Shown here piece by piece: positions 1 through 9,988 of a stretch of 29,053 bases of DNA. The notes beneath the pieces were generated by a model. It saw nothing but the letters and a program-made list of their open reading frames with translations. It did not search any database and was not told the DNA's origin. Positions within the stretch are counted from its first letter, which is position 1; every line of letters starts with the position of its first letter. Made by a program: the position numbers and the translations under genes. The DNA is taken from assembly GCA_035316025.1 (NCBI GenBank), contig DATFXL010000128.1, positions 1 through 29,053 on the forward strand, read 5' to 3'. Source of the stretch: JALZAA01 sp035316025. GTDB lineage: Bacteria; Actinomycetota; Acidimicrobiia; IMCC26256; JACDBD01.

Positions 1-846
1 TTCGTGGGCAGCGAGGGGACGATGGGGATCGCGACCCGGATCGCGGTGCGGCTCACCCCCGACCCACCGGTGGTCCGCACGCTGCTGCTCGACTTCACGA
101 CCGTGCACGAGGCCGGCGCCACCGTGAGCGGCATCATCGCGGCGGGCTGCGTCCCGGCCGCGCTCGAGATGATGGACGCCGAGATCACCCGCGCCGTCGA
201 GGACTTCGTCGGCGCCGGGTATCCGCGGGACGCGGCGGCGGTGCTGCTCGTCGAGCTCGACGGGCTCGCGGGCGGAGTGGCGGCTCAGGTCGACGCCGTC
301 CGGCATGTGGGCGCCCAGCACGGCGCCCGCACGGTGCGCGTCGCCGCCGACGAGGCCGAGCGGGCGCTGCTGTGGAAAGGCCGGAAGTCGGCGTTCGGTG
401 CCATTGCCCGCATCGCGCCCGACTACTACCTCCACGACGCCGTCGTTCCCCGCACCCGGCTCGTCGACGTGCTGCAGCGCGTGTACGAGATCGCGGGCGA
501 GTACGACCTGACGATGATGAACGTCTTCCACGCCGGTGACGGGAACCTGCATCCGCTCATCGTTTTCGACCAACGCGATCCGGGGATCTGGGAACGGGTG
601 CACGCCGCCGGCGACGCGATCCTGCGAACGTGCGTCGACGCCGGTGGAGTGCTGTCGGGCGAGCATGGCATCGGCCTCGAGAAGCGCGAGGCGATGCCGC
701 TCGTGTTCACGAGCGACGACCTCGACGTGCAGGCGCGGCTGCGGGACGCGTTCGACCCCGCCGGGAGGGCCAACCCGCAGAAGATCCTGCCGAGCGGGAG
801 TCGGTGCGGGGAGATGCAACGCGTGCCGGAAGGGGCGTGGGTATGA
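1..846 (+). CDS. glcD: Glycolate oxidase subunit GlcD (FAD-linked oxidase), 5'-truncated by window edge
   Basis: This is the C-terminal part of the FAD-binding subunit of glycolate oxidase, which oxidises glycolate to glyoxylate together with GlcE and GlcF. The reading frame is open from base 1 and begins inside the conserved FAD-domain stretch FVGSEGTMGI, so about 200 N-terminal residues (compared with the usual ~480-500) lie outside the window. The cap and C-terminal domain follow, with HAGDGNLHP and the SGEHGIGLEKR motif near the end, both typical of the FAD-oxidase C domain (D-lactate dehydrogenase/GlcD/alkyl-DHAP synthase). Its TGA overlaps the glcE ATG by four bases. A D-lactate or other 2-hydroxyacid dehydrogenase is the alternative, but the D-E-F order favours glycolate oxidase. 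Confidence 0.9.
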   Translation, partial: FVGSEGTMGIATRIAVRLTPDPPVVRTLLLDFTTVHEAGATVSGIIAAGCVPAALEMMDAEITRAVEDFVGAGYPRDAAAVLLVELDGLAGGVAAQVDAVRHVGAQHGARTVRVAADEAERALLWKGRKSAFGAIARIAPDYYLHDAVVPRTRLVDVLQRVYEIAGEYDLTMMNVFHAGDGNLHPLIVFDQRDPGIWERVHAAGDAILRTCVDAGGVLSGEHGIGLEKREAMPLVFTSDDLDVQARLRDAFDPAGRANPQKILPSGSRCGEMQRVPEGAWV

Positions 847-1901
847 CGCCGCCGGCCCGACTCGACGAGCTCGACGAGCTGCGCGAGACGATCCACGCTG
901 CGGACGCCGTCGTGCCCGTCGGTGGCCGCACCCAGTGGGAGGTCGGCAACCCGACGACCGGGGGCGTCGAGGTGCGCGCCCCCGCGGGCATCCTGGCTTG
1001 CGACCCGGCCGAGCTGACTGTCACCGCCGGCGCCGGCACGCCCGTGGCCGAGCTGGCCGCGGTACTGGGCGAGGCGGGACAGGAATGCCCCATCGACGCC
1101 CGCGCGCCGGACGCGACCGTCGGCGGCGTCCTCGCGGCCGGGCTGTCCGGGCACCGGCGCCTGCGCTACGGCCCACTGCGCGACCGCGTGCTCGAGGTCC
1201 GGTTCGTGACCGCCGACGGCCGCCTCGTGAAGGGCGGCGGGCCGACGGTCAAGAACGTCACCGGCTTCGACCTGCCGCGCCTGCTGGTGGGCTCGCTGGG
1301 AACCGTCGGCGTGGTCACCCAGGCGACACTCCGTTGTCAACCACGTCCCGTCTCAGCTCGTTGGCTCACGACGGTCGGAGACCCGTTCGCAGCCCGGCAA
1401 AGAATGTTCCGGCCGTCGTCCATCGCCTGGGACGGCACGACCACGCACGTGCTGCTCGAGGGGCACCCGGACGACGTCGTCGCCGAGGCGACCGCGGCCG
1501 GCCTCGACGCCGGGTCGGGTCGCGACGCGACCGAGGGCGGCCCGTCGTGGCCCGCGGGCCCCCACCGGGGACGCATCTCGGTGCGGCCGAGCCGGCTGCG
1601 TGACCTGGCGCCGGCGCTCCGCGACATCGACGGCCTTCGGTGGCTCGCCGAAGTGGGCGTGGGGACCGTGCACGTCGCCACGGTCGATCCCGCCCGCTTG
1701 ATCGCGGCACGCGATGTCGCTGCCGCGCACGGGGGATGGCTCCTGCGCGAAACGGGGGCGCCCGGCATCGACGGTTACGGCGCGCCACTGCCGAACCTCG
1801 CCATCGTCAAACGGATCCGCGCCGCGTTCGACCCCACCGGCAAGTTGTCGCCGGGACGCCTACCGGGGGCGCCGGCGCCGGCATTGACATCCGCCTCATG
1901 A
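843..1901 (+). CDS. glcE: Glycolate oxidase FAD-binding subunit GlcE
   Basis: This is a 352-residue protein of the GlcE type, a short FAD-binding PCMH-domain protein lacking the long cap domain of GlcD. Visible features are VPVGGRTQWEVG near the N-terminus, the nucleotide-binding stretch DATVGGVLAAGLSGHRRLRYG, then VKNVTGFDLPRLLVGSLGTVGVV (the second flavin contact) and a C-terminal FDPTGKLSPGR tail shared with GlcD-type enzymes. The ATG at 843 overlaps the glcD stop as ATGA and its own TGA overlaps glcF the same way, which fixes the start and implies coupled translation and equimolar subunits. Length and context agree with GlcE; the substrate is inferred from family knowledge. Confidence 0.87.
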   Translation: MTPPARLDELDELRETIHAADAVVPVGGRTQWEVGNPTTGGVEVRAPAGILACDPAELTVTAGAGTPVAELAAVLGEAGQECPIDARAPDATVGGVLAAGLSGHRRLRYGPLRDRVLEVRFVTADGRLVKGGGPTVKNVTGFDLPRLLVGSLGTVGVVTQATLRCQPRPVSARWLTTVGDPFAARQRMFRPSSIAWDGTTTHVLLEGHPDDVVAEATAAGLDAGSGRDATEGGPSWPAGPHRGRISVRPSRLRDLAPALRDIDGLRWLAEVGVGTVHVATVDPARLIAARDVAAAHGGWLLRETGAPGIDGYGAPLPNLAIVKRIRAAFDPTGKLSPGRLPGAPAPALTSAS

Positions 1902-3106
1902 GCGCGCCGGGCTCGACCACGGGCGGTGTGCTCGATCTCGACGAGAACGAGCTCGTCGCGTGCGTGGCGTGCGGGCTGTGTCTGCCGCACTGCCCGACCT
2001 ACCGGGTGACCGGCCTCGAGACGGCGTCGCCTCGCGGCCGGATCGCGGCCATGCAGGCCGTCGATCTCCATGGTGCGGCGATGGACGCCACGTTCGAGCG
2101 GTACATGGAGGAGTGCGTCCAGTGCCGCGGATGCGAGGCGGCGTGCCCGTCGTCCGTGCCGTTCGGCCATCTGATGGAAGGAGCGCGTGCGGCCCTGCAC
2201 AAGGAGCGGCGCACAGGGCGGCCGTGGCCTCGGCGCGCCGTCGAATGGCTCGGGTACCGGCTCGTGCTCCCGCGCCACGGGCTCCTCGTCGCGCTGTCAT
2301 GGCTCCTCGCGCTCGCCCAGCGCGTGCGTCTCGTCCCGTCTCGGCTCCCGCTCCCGCGCATCTCGCTGCGCTCGCTCGTGCGGCCGCTGCACGCGAGCGC
2401 CACTCCGGAGCACGCCGACTCGTACCTGTTCCCGGGGTGCGTCATGGACGCATGGCAGCGCGACACGCACCAGGCTGCGTTGCGCGTCATGGCGGCGGCC
2501 GGAACGCGCCCCTCACTTCCCGGCCGCGGCGGCGACTGTTGCGGTGCCCTGCACGTGCACGCGGGACGCGTCGACGAGGCACAGCGGCTTGCTCGTCGTG
2601 TCATCGCCTCGATGCCCGGCGACGTGCCCGTAGTCGTCGACAGCGCCGGGTGCGGCGCCGCAATGAAGGACTACGGGCGGCTGCTCGGCACGCGGGATGC
2701 GAGGGACTTCGCAAAGCGGGTTCGGGACTTCTCGGAGTGGCTCACGGAGCAGAACCCGCTGCCCGTGCGGGCGTCGGACCGGGTCGTCGTCGTCCAGGAT
2801 CCCTGCCATCTGAGGCACGTGCAGAAGGCCCACGGCGCAGTACGGACGGTGCTCGCACCCGCCTACACCACCGTCGACACCGAGGACGACGGAATGTGCT
2901 GCGGCGCCGGCGGCGCCTACAACGCGCTGCAACCGGAGCTCGCCGCCGACATCCGCGACCGCAAGGTCGCGGCGATCCGGAGCGCCGGGGGCGGAGACGA
3001 ACCGTTGGTGGTGTCGGCGAATCCGGGCTGCGCGATGCACCTCGCCGCCGCCGGTCTCGATGTCCGGCATCCCGCTGACCTCCTCGCAGAGGCACTCGAT
3101 GCCTGA
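1898..3106 (+). CDS. glcF: Glycolate oxidase iron-sulfur subunit GlcF
   Basis: This 402-residue Fe-S electron-transfer subunit passes electrons from the flavin subunits toward the quinone pool. Two 4Fe-4S ferredoxin motifs are visible: C22-x2-C25-x2-C28-x3-C32-P and C73-x2-C76-x2-C79-x3-C83-P. Two CCG domains follow, recognisable from GDCCGALHVHAG in the middle and GMCCGAGGAYN toward the C-terminus, as in GlcF, LutA and heterodisulfide reductase subunit B. A basic, hydrophobic segment (about residues 110-150) lies between the two halves. The start is the ATG in the ATGA overlap with glcE; a longer upstream reading frame exists but would run through glcE. Lactate-utilisation LutA-like function is the alternative. 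Confidence 0.88.
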   Translation: MSAPGSTTGGVLDLDENELVACVACGLCLPHCPTYRVTGLETASPRGRIAAMQAVDLHGAAMDATFERYMEECVQCRGCEAACPSSVPFGHLMEGARAALHKERRTGRPWPRRAVEWLGYRLVLPRHGLLVALSWLLALAQRVRLVPSRLPLPRISLRSLVRPLHASATPEHADSYLFPGCVMDAWQRDTHQAALRVMAAAGTRPSLPGRGGDCCGALHVHAGRVDEAQRLARRVIASMPGDVPVVVDSAGCGAAMKDYGRLLGTRDARDFAKRVRDFSEWLTEQNPLPVRASDRVVVVQDPCHLRHVQKAHGAVRTVLAPAYTTVDTEDDGMCCGAGGAYNALQPELAADIRDRKVAAIRSAGGGDEPLVVSANPGCAMHLAAAGLDVRHPADLLAEALDA

Positions 3107-3302
3107 TTCCGACCGACTGGGCGAGCTCGTCGGCCAGCTACGGGCGGTAGAGGAGGCGCTGCGGGACCTCGCCTACGACCGGCTCCGAGCCGCCGCCGAC
3201 GGCGACGACGGGGCAGTCGCCGACGAGAAGCGGCTGTTGCAGGCGCGTCGGGCCGTGGAGCGCGCGATTCATGCGCTCGGCGGAGAGCCGGCGGCGTTCT
3301 GA
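3099..3302 (+). CDS. Small helical protein of unknown function (67 aa)
   Basis: I do not recognise this protein. It has 67 residues and is strongly charged, with heptad-like leucine/alanine spacing (LGELVGQLRAVEEALRDLAYD), suggesting one or two amphipathic helices or a short coiled coil. The ATG at 3099 overlaps the end of glcF by 8 bases, so it is probably the last gene of the glycolate oxidase operon. Its TGA lies inside a perfect 14-bp palindrome shared with the convergent LOG-family gene. It is supported by position and by actinobacterial-type composition rather than by homology; a chance reading frame is possible. Confidence 0.55.
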   Translation: MPDSDRLGELVGQLRAVEEALRDLAYDRLRAAADGDDGAVADEKRLLQARRAVERAIHALGGEPAAF

Positions 3303-3312
3303 GCGCGCTCAG
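3299..3312. repeat. 14-bp perfect palindrome containing both convergent stop codons
   Basis: The sequence CTGAGCGCGCTCAG equals its own reverse complement. It contains the TGA stop of the upstream plus-strand gene and the TGA stop of the downstream minus-strand LOG gene. It could form a short hairpin in either transcript, but has no U-tract. Confidence 0.7.
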
Positions 3313-4370
3313 CTCCGGTGCTCGCGACCGTTCAGACGGTCGATGAGCGCCCGGAGGCGGGCGAAGCCGGAGCGGTCGAAGCGGAACGCGACGCGCTCGA
3401 GATCTACGTGGTCGTCGTCCGCCAGCTCGGACGGAGTCGTGTCGATGCGTTCGATGCGACCCCGCACCACGATGTCGGCGAACTCCTGGTTCAACGCCTC
3501 GAGGGTGGCGTCGTCCGGCGCGTGCCGGAGTCGGAGCACGAGCCGGCCGTCGACGAATCGCTGCGAGTGGTAGTTCGCATAGAAGCCGGTGACCTCGTCG
3601 ACCGATCGTTCGACGTCGTCGGTGATCAACACGAGATCGAGATCGCGCTTGTCGATGTATCCGCCGGTGGCGAGCTCGCGTTCGACGAAGGCGCGCCATG
3701 AGGTCCAGAAGGTCCCACCCGGCATGTCGAGCAGCACGATCGGCGCCGGTTGCGTCTTCCCCGTCTGCACCAACGTGAGGAGCTCGAAGGTCTCGTCCAT
3801 CGTGCCATAGCCGCCCGGCAACATCGCGAAGCCGTGCGCCTCCTTGATGAACTCGAGCTTGCGCGTGAAGAAGTACCGGAAGTTGACAAGCTTGGGATCA
3901 CCCTCGGCGATGAACTGCGTCGTGGCCGCCTCGAAGGGGAGCCGGATGCTGACGCCGAAGGCGTTGTCGGGACCGGCGCCCTCGAGGCCGGCTTCCATGA
4001 TCCCGGGACCGGCGCCGGTGATGATCATCCAGTCGTGGGCGGCCATCGCCGTCGCCAGCCGGCGGGCTTGGTCGTAGAGGGGAGAGTCGGCCTCGGTGCG
4101 GGCTGATCCGAACATCGCAAGCTTCCGCTCGCTCCGGTACGGGGCGAACACCTGGAAGGCGTGGCGCATCTCCCTGAGGGCGGCGTTGGCGATCTTGAGG
4201 TCGCCGCGGTCGGCGCGGTCGCGGGCCATGCGGATGGCCGACACGATCAGCTCGAAGATGAGGTCGGCGTTCTCCTCGGCTCCCGCCTTCTCCACGAGCT
4301 CGGCGACGGTGGCGTCGAGCTCTCGGTCCCCGGTCCGGTAGCGAGGACGGTCCCTCGATCGATGGGCCAT
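3309..4370 (-). CDS. LOG-family nucleoside monophosphate phosphoribohydrolase-like protein
   Basis: This 353-residue protein contains the LOG/TIGR00730 Rossmann-like core: KLAMFGSART at the core start, ITGAGPGIMEAGLEGA (nucleotide-binding), and the hallmark PGGYGTMDETFE at about residues 185-195. LOG enzymes hydrolyse nucleoside 5'-monophosphates, including cytokinin nucleotides, to free base plus ribose 5-phosphate. It is longer than the ~190-residue minimal enzymes, with an N-terminal helical extension of about 85 residues and a C-terminal extension of about 90, as in the larger bacterial members. The start ATG at 4370 lies 6 bases after a TACGCT hexamer, consistent with a leaderless transcript, and 27 bases after the PfkB gene stop. 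Substrate is uncertain. Confidence 0.82.
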   Translation of the reverse strand: MAHRSRDRPRYRTGDRELDATVAELVEKAGAEENADLIFELIVSAIRMARDRADRGDLKIANAALREMRHAFQVFAPYRSERKLAMFGSARTEADSPLYDQARRLATAMAAHDWMIITGAGPGIMEAGLEGAGPDNAFGVSIRLPFEAATTQFIAEGDPKLVNFRYFFTRKLEFIKEAHGFAMLPGGYGTMDETFELLTLVQTGKTQPAPIVLLDMPGGTFWTSWRAFVERELATGGYIDKRDLDLVLITDDVERSVDEVTGFYANYHSQRFVDGRLVLRLRHAPDDATLEALNQEFADIVVRGRIERIDTTPSELADDDHVDLERVAFRFDRSGFARLRALIDRLNGREHRS

Positions 4371-4376
4371 GCCGCG

Positions 4377-4382
4377 AGCGTA
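4377..4382 (-). promoter_or_regulatory. Putative -10 element of a leaderless promoter for the LOG gene
   Basis: TACGCT on the minus strand fits the actinobacterial TAnnnT -10 pattern and ends 6 bases before the ATG. No convincing -35 was seen. It lies between the PfkB gene stop and the LOG start. Confidence 0.4.
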
Positions 4383-4397
4383 CGGCGGCCGCGGTCG

Positions 4398-5390
4398 CTA
4401 GCCGATGACGCTCTCCGCGAGCAGGGCCAGCGGAACCGCAGGCCGGGCGCCGATGTGAGAGATGACCTCGGCAGCGGCGAGCGACCCGAGGCGCCCGCAC
4501 GTTGCCAGGTCGTGGCCGTGGGTGAGCCCGTACAGGAAGCCGGCCGCGTACTGGTCCCCGGCGCCCGTCGTATCGACGACGCGCTCCACCGGATCCGCGT
4601 CGATCACGTGGACCTCGTCGCCGGCGATGACCACCGAACCCCGTTCGCTGCGCGTCAACGCGCCGACACGGCAGTGGTGACGCACGTGCTGCAGCCCGCT
4701 GTCGAAATCATCGACCTCGTACAAGGAGCAGATCTCGGCCTCGTTCCCGAAGAGGACGTCGATCTCGTCGGCGACAAGGGCCCGGAACTCCTCCCGATGG
4801 CGGTCGACGCAGAACGGGTCCGACAACGTGAAGGCGACCTGGCGGTGCGCCCGACGGGCGGCGGTGGCCGCCTTCCGAATGGCATTCTTCGCTGACGGCT
4901 GGTCCCACAGGTAGCCCTCGAGGTACGTGACCTGCGCGCGCTCGACGAGGTCGTCGTCGACGTCCTTCGGACCGATGAACGTCGACGCGCCCAGGTAGGT
5001 GCACTGCGTCCGGTGGGCGTCGGGGGTCACCATCACTAGGCAGCGTCCGGTGGCGGGCCCTTCGGCAGCGGGGGCGACGTCGAAGTGCACGCCCAGCGAG
5101 CGGAGGTCGTGCGTGTAGACCTTGCCGAGCTGGTCGTCTCGAACACGACCGATGAACGCGGCCTTGGCGCCGAAGGACGCCAGGCCCGCGATGGTGTTGG
5201 CGCACGATCCACCCGAGATCTCCTGGGCGGGAGGAAGGTCTGCGTAGACGGCTTCGGCGCGCTCGAGGTCGACCATCGTGGTCGCACCGAACGGAAAGTC
5301 GTGCGCGTCGACGAAGGCGTCGTCGACGGAGGCGATGACGTCGACGAGCGCGTTGCCCATGCCGAGGACGTCGAAGTCGGCGTCGGTCAC
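4398..5390 (-). CDS. PfkB-family kinase, adenosine-kinase-like
   Basis: This 330-residue ribokinase/PfkB-fold small-molecule kinase transfers phosphate from ATP to a sugar or nucleoside hydroxyl. PfkB signature 1 is seen as GGSCANTIAGLASFG (substrate-side) and signature 2 as DTTGAGDQYAAGFLYG, residues 273-279 giving DTTGAGD with the catalytic aspartate at 279. The N-terminal DFDVLGMGNALVDVIASV segment is typical of the adenosine-kinase-like COG0524 branch common in bacteria; true substrate (adenosine, ribose or another sugar) cannot be decided from sequence. The GTG start at 5390 overlaps the fbiC TGA as GTGA, so translation is probably coupled to fbiC, and the LOG gene follows after 27 bases. 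Confidence 0.83.
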   Translation of the reverse strand: MTDADFDVLGMGNALVDVIASVDDAFVDAHDFPFGATTMVDLERAEAVYADLPPAQEISGGSCANTIAGLASFGAKAAFIGRVRDDQLGKVYTHDLRSLGVHFDVAPAAEGPATGRCLVMVTPDAHRTQCTYLGASTFIGPKDVDDDLVERAQVTYLEGYLWDQPSAKNAIRKAATAARRAHRQVAFTLSDPFCVDRHREEFRALVADEIDVLFGNEAEICSLYEVDDFDSGLQHVRHHCRVGALTRSERGSVVIAGDEVHVIDADPVERVVDTTGAGDQYAAGFLYGLTHGHDLATCGRLGSLAAAEVISHIGARPAVPLALLAESVIG

Positions 5391-7774
5391 TGGGGTCCCG
5401 CTCGAGCCGGGTGCACGAAAGTCACGGGCGCGCCCGGGCCGTCGCCGTTGACGTGGCCCTGCGGCTCAGCCGGCGGCCGCAGCCGCCGCCCCGTCGTGCG
5501 CGTGCGCCCGTAGAGCGTGGTGCGCTGCTCGAGCGTCCGGCCGAGGGGCTCGACGATCTCGCGGAACTCTGCTTCGTCCAGTTCTTGGCCGTGGCTGGCG
5601 CCAGCGGCGCGCGAGATGTTCTCGTCCATGAGCGTGCCACCAAGGTCGTTGGCACCCGAACGGAGGGCCTGACGGGCGCCGTCGACGCCCATCTTCACCC
5701 ACGAGACTTGAATGTTGTCGATCCAGCCCCTGTATGCGATGCGGGCGACGGCATGGATGAGCAGCGCCTCCCGGAACGTCGGCCCGGGGCGGGCTCGTCG
5801 CTGGAGGAAGATCGGGCTCGCCATGTGTACGAACGGCAGCGGGACGAACTCCGTGAACCCGCCCGTCTCCTTTTGCAGGGCGCGGGTACGCACGAGGTGC
5901 CGGGCCACGTGGATCGGTTGCTCGACGTGGCCGAACATGATCGTGATGTTCGACCGGAGCCCCACGGAGTGCGCGATGCGGTGCGCCTCGAGCCACTCAT
6001 CGGTCGTGACCTTGTCGGGACAGATGACCGCGCGCACCTCGTCGTCGAGGATCTCCGCCGCGGTGCCCGGCAGCGTGGACAAGCCCGCGTCCTTGGCGAG
6101 GAGGAGGTAGTCGCGCAGCGGCATGCCGAGCCGCCGGGCCCCTTCGGTGACCTCGAGCGCGGTGAAGCCGTGCACGTGGATCTGCGGTGCGACCTCTTTC
6201 ACGGCGCGCGCGACCGAGAGGTAGTAGTCGCCGTCGAAATCGGGGTGGATGCCTCCCTGGAGGCATACCTCGGTCGCGCCGCACTCGACGGCTTCGACAA
6301 CCCGCCGTTGGATCTCGCTGTGGTCGAGGAGGTACGGGTCGCCCCGAAGGTTGAGCGACAGCGGACCCTTCGAGAACGCGCAGAACCGGCACTTGAAGGT
6401 GCAGATGTTCGTGTAGTTGATGTTGCGGTTCCGCACGAACGTCACGACGTCACCCACGGCTTTCCGGCGCAGGTCGTCGGCGACGTCGGCCACGCGCGCG
6501 AGCTCGGGGCCCCGCGCCGAGAGCAGCGTGACGATCTCGTCGACGCCGACCTCCTCACCGTTCGCCACGCCGTCGAGCACCTCGCCGACCGGACCGCCGG
6601 CCCGTGACGGGGCGCCCGCGGGCAACAAGTCGGGCGGGTGCTGGGTGCCGCCCGCGGACCATGCGTGTTCGCGTGCGAGGCCCTCGGCGTCGGACTGCAG
6701 GAGCACGGGGAAACGCACGTCTGCGTGGAGCCATCGATCGACCTCGCCGACGTAGTCCGGGTACACGGTAAGACGCGGCGCGAGTGCCTTCCCCGCCGCT
6801 TCGGTGGCGGCGCGTAGCCGCTCGAGTGCCGGCCACGGCCGCTCCGGGTTGACGTGGTCGATGGTGACGGGCGAGACGCCGCCCCAGTCGTCGATCCCGG
6901 CGGCGAGGAGCACACCGAGGTCGTCGCTCAGGTTGGGCGGCGCCTGGACGTGCATGTCGGGACCGAGTACGTGGCGGGCGGCGGCCACGGTCCAGACGAA
7001 CTCGTCGCGGTCGCACGGTTGGTGCCGGTGCATGGCGGTTCCGGGCTTGGGCAGGAAGTTCTGGACGATTACCTCTTGCACGTGGCCGTAGCGGGCGTGG
7101 CTGTCCCGGATGGCGAGAAGCGCGTCGAGGCGCTCGTCACGCGTCTCTCCGATGCCGACGAGGATCCCGGTGGTGAACGGCACGCGTGCGACACCCGCGG
7201 CGTCGAGCGTCGCCAGGCGGCGAGCCGGCGTCTTGTCCGGAGCGTCGTGGTGCGGGCCGCCAGGATCGGCCAGACGCTTCGCGAGCGTCTCGATCATCAT
7301 CCCCTGGGACGGGCTGACCGCTCGGAGCCGTTCGATCTCGGGACCGGAGAGCGCGCCGGCGTTGGCGTGCGGAAGGAGTCCGGTCTCGTCGAGGACGGCG
7401 CGGCAGGCGTCTACGAGGTAGTCGACGGTCGACTCGTAGCCGTGGGCATCGAGCCAGTCCCGGGCCGCCGGGTACCGCTCTTCGGGCGCTTCGCCCAGCG
7501 TGAACAGCGCCTCGTGGCAGCCGGCGGCGGCGCCCCGGCGGGCGATCGCGAGGACCTCGTCGAGCGAGAGGTACGGCGCGTCGAGACGAGCCGGCGGCTT
7601 CGCGAACGTGCAGTAGCCACACCGGTCGCGGCAGAGCATGGTGAGCGGGATGAAGACCTTGGGCGAGAAGGTGACGCGGTCCCCGTGACCACGGTCCCGG
7701 AGACGACCGGCCTCGTGGAGGAGCTCCCCTGTGGGAACGCCCACGAGCGCCCGGGCGTCCGCCACGCTGAGCAT
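5387..7774 (-). CDS. fbiC: FO synthase FbiC (fused CofG-CofH radical SAM protein)
   Basis: This 795-residue fusion makes FO, the deazaflavin chromophore of coenzyme F420, from a tyrosine-derived radical and 5-amino-6-ribitylamino-uracil. The CofG half carries the radical SAM cluster motif C48-x3-C52-x2-C55 (CRDRCGYC) and the CofH half a second one, C458-x3-C462-x2-C465 (CTFKCRFC), preceded by VTFVRNRNINYTNI. Mycobacterial FbiC is about 60 residues longer, mainly at the N-terminus. The linker around residues 360-440 is proline/glycine-rich. The ATG at 7774 follows a TAGGCT hexamer by 7 bases, so the message is probably leaderless. The gene indicates F420 production; no F420-dependent G6P dehydrogenase is nearby, and the adjacent pathway uses Zwf. 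Confidence 0.95.
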   Translation of the reverse strand: MLSVADARALVGVPTGELLHEAGRLRDRGHGDRVTFSPKVFIPLTMLCRDRCGYCTFAKPPARLDAPYLSLDEVLAIARRGAAAGCHEALFTLGEAPEERYPAARDWLDAHGYESTVDYLVDACRAVLDETGLLPHANAGALSGPEIERLRAVSPSQGMMIETLAKRLADPGGPHHDAPDKTPARRLATLDAAGVARVPFTTGILVGIGETRDERLDALLAIRDSHARYGHVQEVIVQNFLPKPGTAMHRHQPCDRDEFVWTVAAARHVLGPDMHVQAPPNLSDDLGVLLAAGIDDWGGVSPVTIDHVNPERPWPALERLRAATEAAGKALAPRLTVYPDYVGEVDRWLHADVRFPVLLQSDAEGLAREHAWSAGGTQHPPDLLPAGAPSRAGGPVGEVLDGVANGEEVGVDEIVTLLSARGPELARVADVADDLRRKAVGDVVTFVRNRNINYTNICTFKCRFCAFSKGPLSLNLRGDPYLLDHSEIQRRVVEAVECGATEVCLQGGIHPDFDGDYYLSVARAVKEVAPQIHVHGFTALEVTEGARRLGMPLRDYLLLAKDAGLSTLPGTAAEILDDEVRAVICPDKVTTDEWLEAHRIAHSVGLRSNITIMFGHVEQPIHVARHLVRTRALQKETGGFTEFVPLPFVHMASPIFLQRRARPGPTFREALLIHAVARIAYRGWIDNIQVSWVKMGVDGARQALRSGANDLGGTLMDENISRAAGASHGQELDEAEFREIVEPLGRTLEQRTTLYGRTRTTGRRLRPPAEPQGHVNGDGPGAPVTFVHPARAGPQ

Positions 7775-7781
7775 GCGCGAG

Positions 7782-7787
7782 AGCCTA
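7782..7787 (-). promoter_or_regulatory. Putative -10 element of leaderless fbiC promoter
   Basis: TAGGCT on the minus strand ends exactly 7 bases before the fbiC ATG, so transcription would start at or next to the start codon. It lies in the 40-base gap between pgl and fbiC. No -35 motif was recognised. Confidence 0.5.
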
Positions 7788-7814
7788 GAGCGCCGCCGAG
7801 GAGCCGCTGACCGT

Positions 7815-8455
7815 CTACTCGGCGGCGGCCGGGTCCACGAGCCAGATGACGCGCGCGGCCGACACTCGCGCCGCCGGAACGTCGTCGCCGGCTTTGATGC
7901 GGCGGAGTGCGTCGCGCTTTTCGTCGCCGGCGACGGTGAACACGGCGAGCCGGGACTGATGTAACGCCGGGAAGGTGACGGTCAGCCGGGGGTGCGGGTG
8001 GAGGTCGTCGCCCGTCGCGACGACGAAACGCTCGCGCTCGTCGAGCGCCGGTGACCCGGGGAACAGCGACGCGGTGTGCCCGTCGGGGCCCAGCCCGAGG
8101 TGGACGAAATCGAGCGGCCCGTATCCGCGCAACACGAGATCGTAGGCATCGGCGGCGCCGTCGATGGTGTCGCCGGCGTTCCGCATCGAGTGGACGGCGC
8201 GGGGCCCGACCCGGTCGAGGAACGCCTGCCGAGCCAGGCTCTCGTTCGAGTCCACATCCTCGACCGGCACCCATCGCTCGTCACCGAAGAACACGTCGAC
8301 TCGGCCCCAGTCGACGTCGGCGCCGGGCAGCAGTTCGTAGCAGTCGCGCGCCGTCGAGCCTCCCGACAGAGTGAGTGACGGGGGTGCCTCTTCGACAAAC
8401 AACTCGGCGAAGGCCCGGGGAACATGATCGACGAGGCGAACGTCGCCTTGCAGGC

Positions 8456-8459
<4 letters not shown>
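7815..8459 (-). CDS. pgl: 6-phosphogluconolactonase
   Basis: This 214-residue enzyme hydrolyses 6-phosphogluconolactone, the product of the preceding Zwf. The SIS/NagB-like fold motifs are visible: LTLSGGSTARDCYELL near residue 35, VDVFFGDERWVPVEDVDSN, and HLGLGPDGHTASLFPG, the lactonase signature. The start is set by the GTG that overlaps the zwf TGA as GTGA; the longer reading frame upstream runs antiphase through zwf and encodes arginine-rich nonsense. The 214-residue length is slightly short of the usual ~240 but complete, as the strand and helix order of the family is present from VSLQGDVRLVDHV onward. It is the last gene of the pentose phosphate operon. Confidence 0.92.
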
Positions 8460-9970
<1,511 letters not shown>

Positions 9971-9988
9971 GACAGATGGCAGCGGTCG

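Noticed and set aside
5411..6607. 398-codon plus-strand open frame within fbiC
   Set aside because: Antisense to the CofH/CofG domains with both radical SAM motifs; composition is shadow-like.
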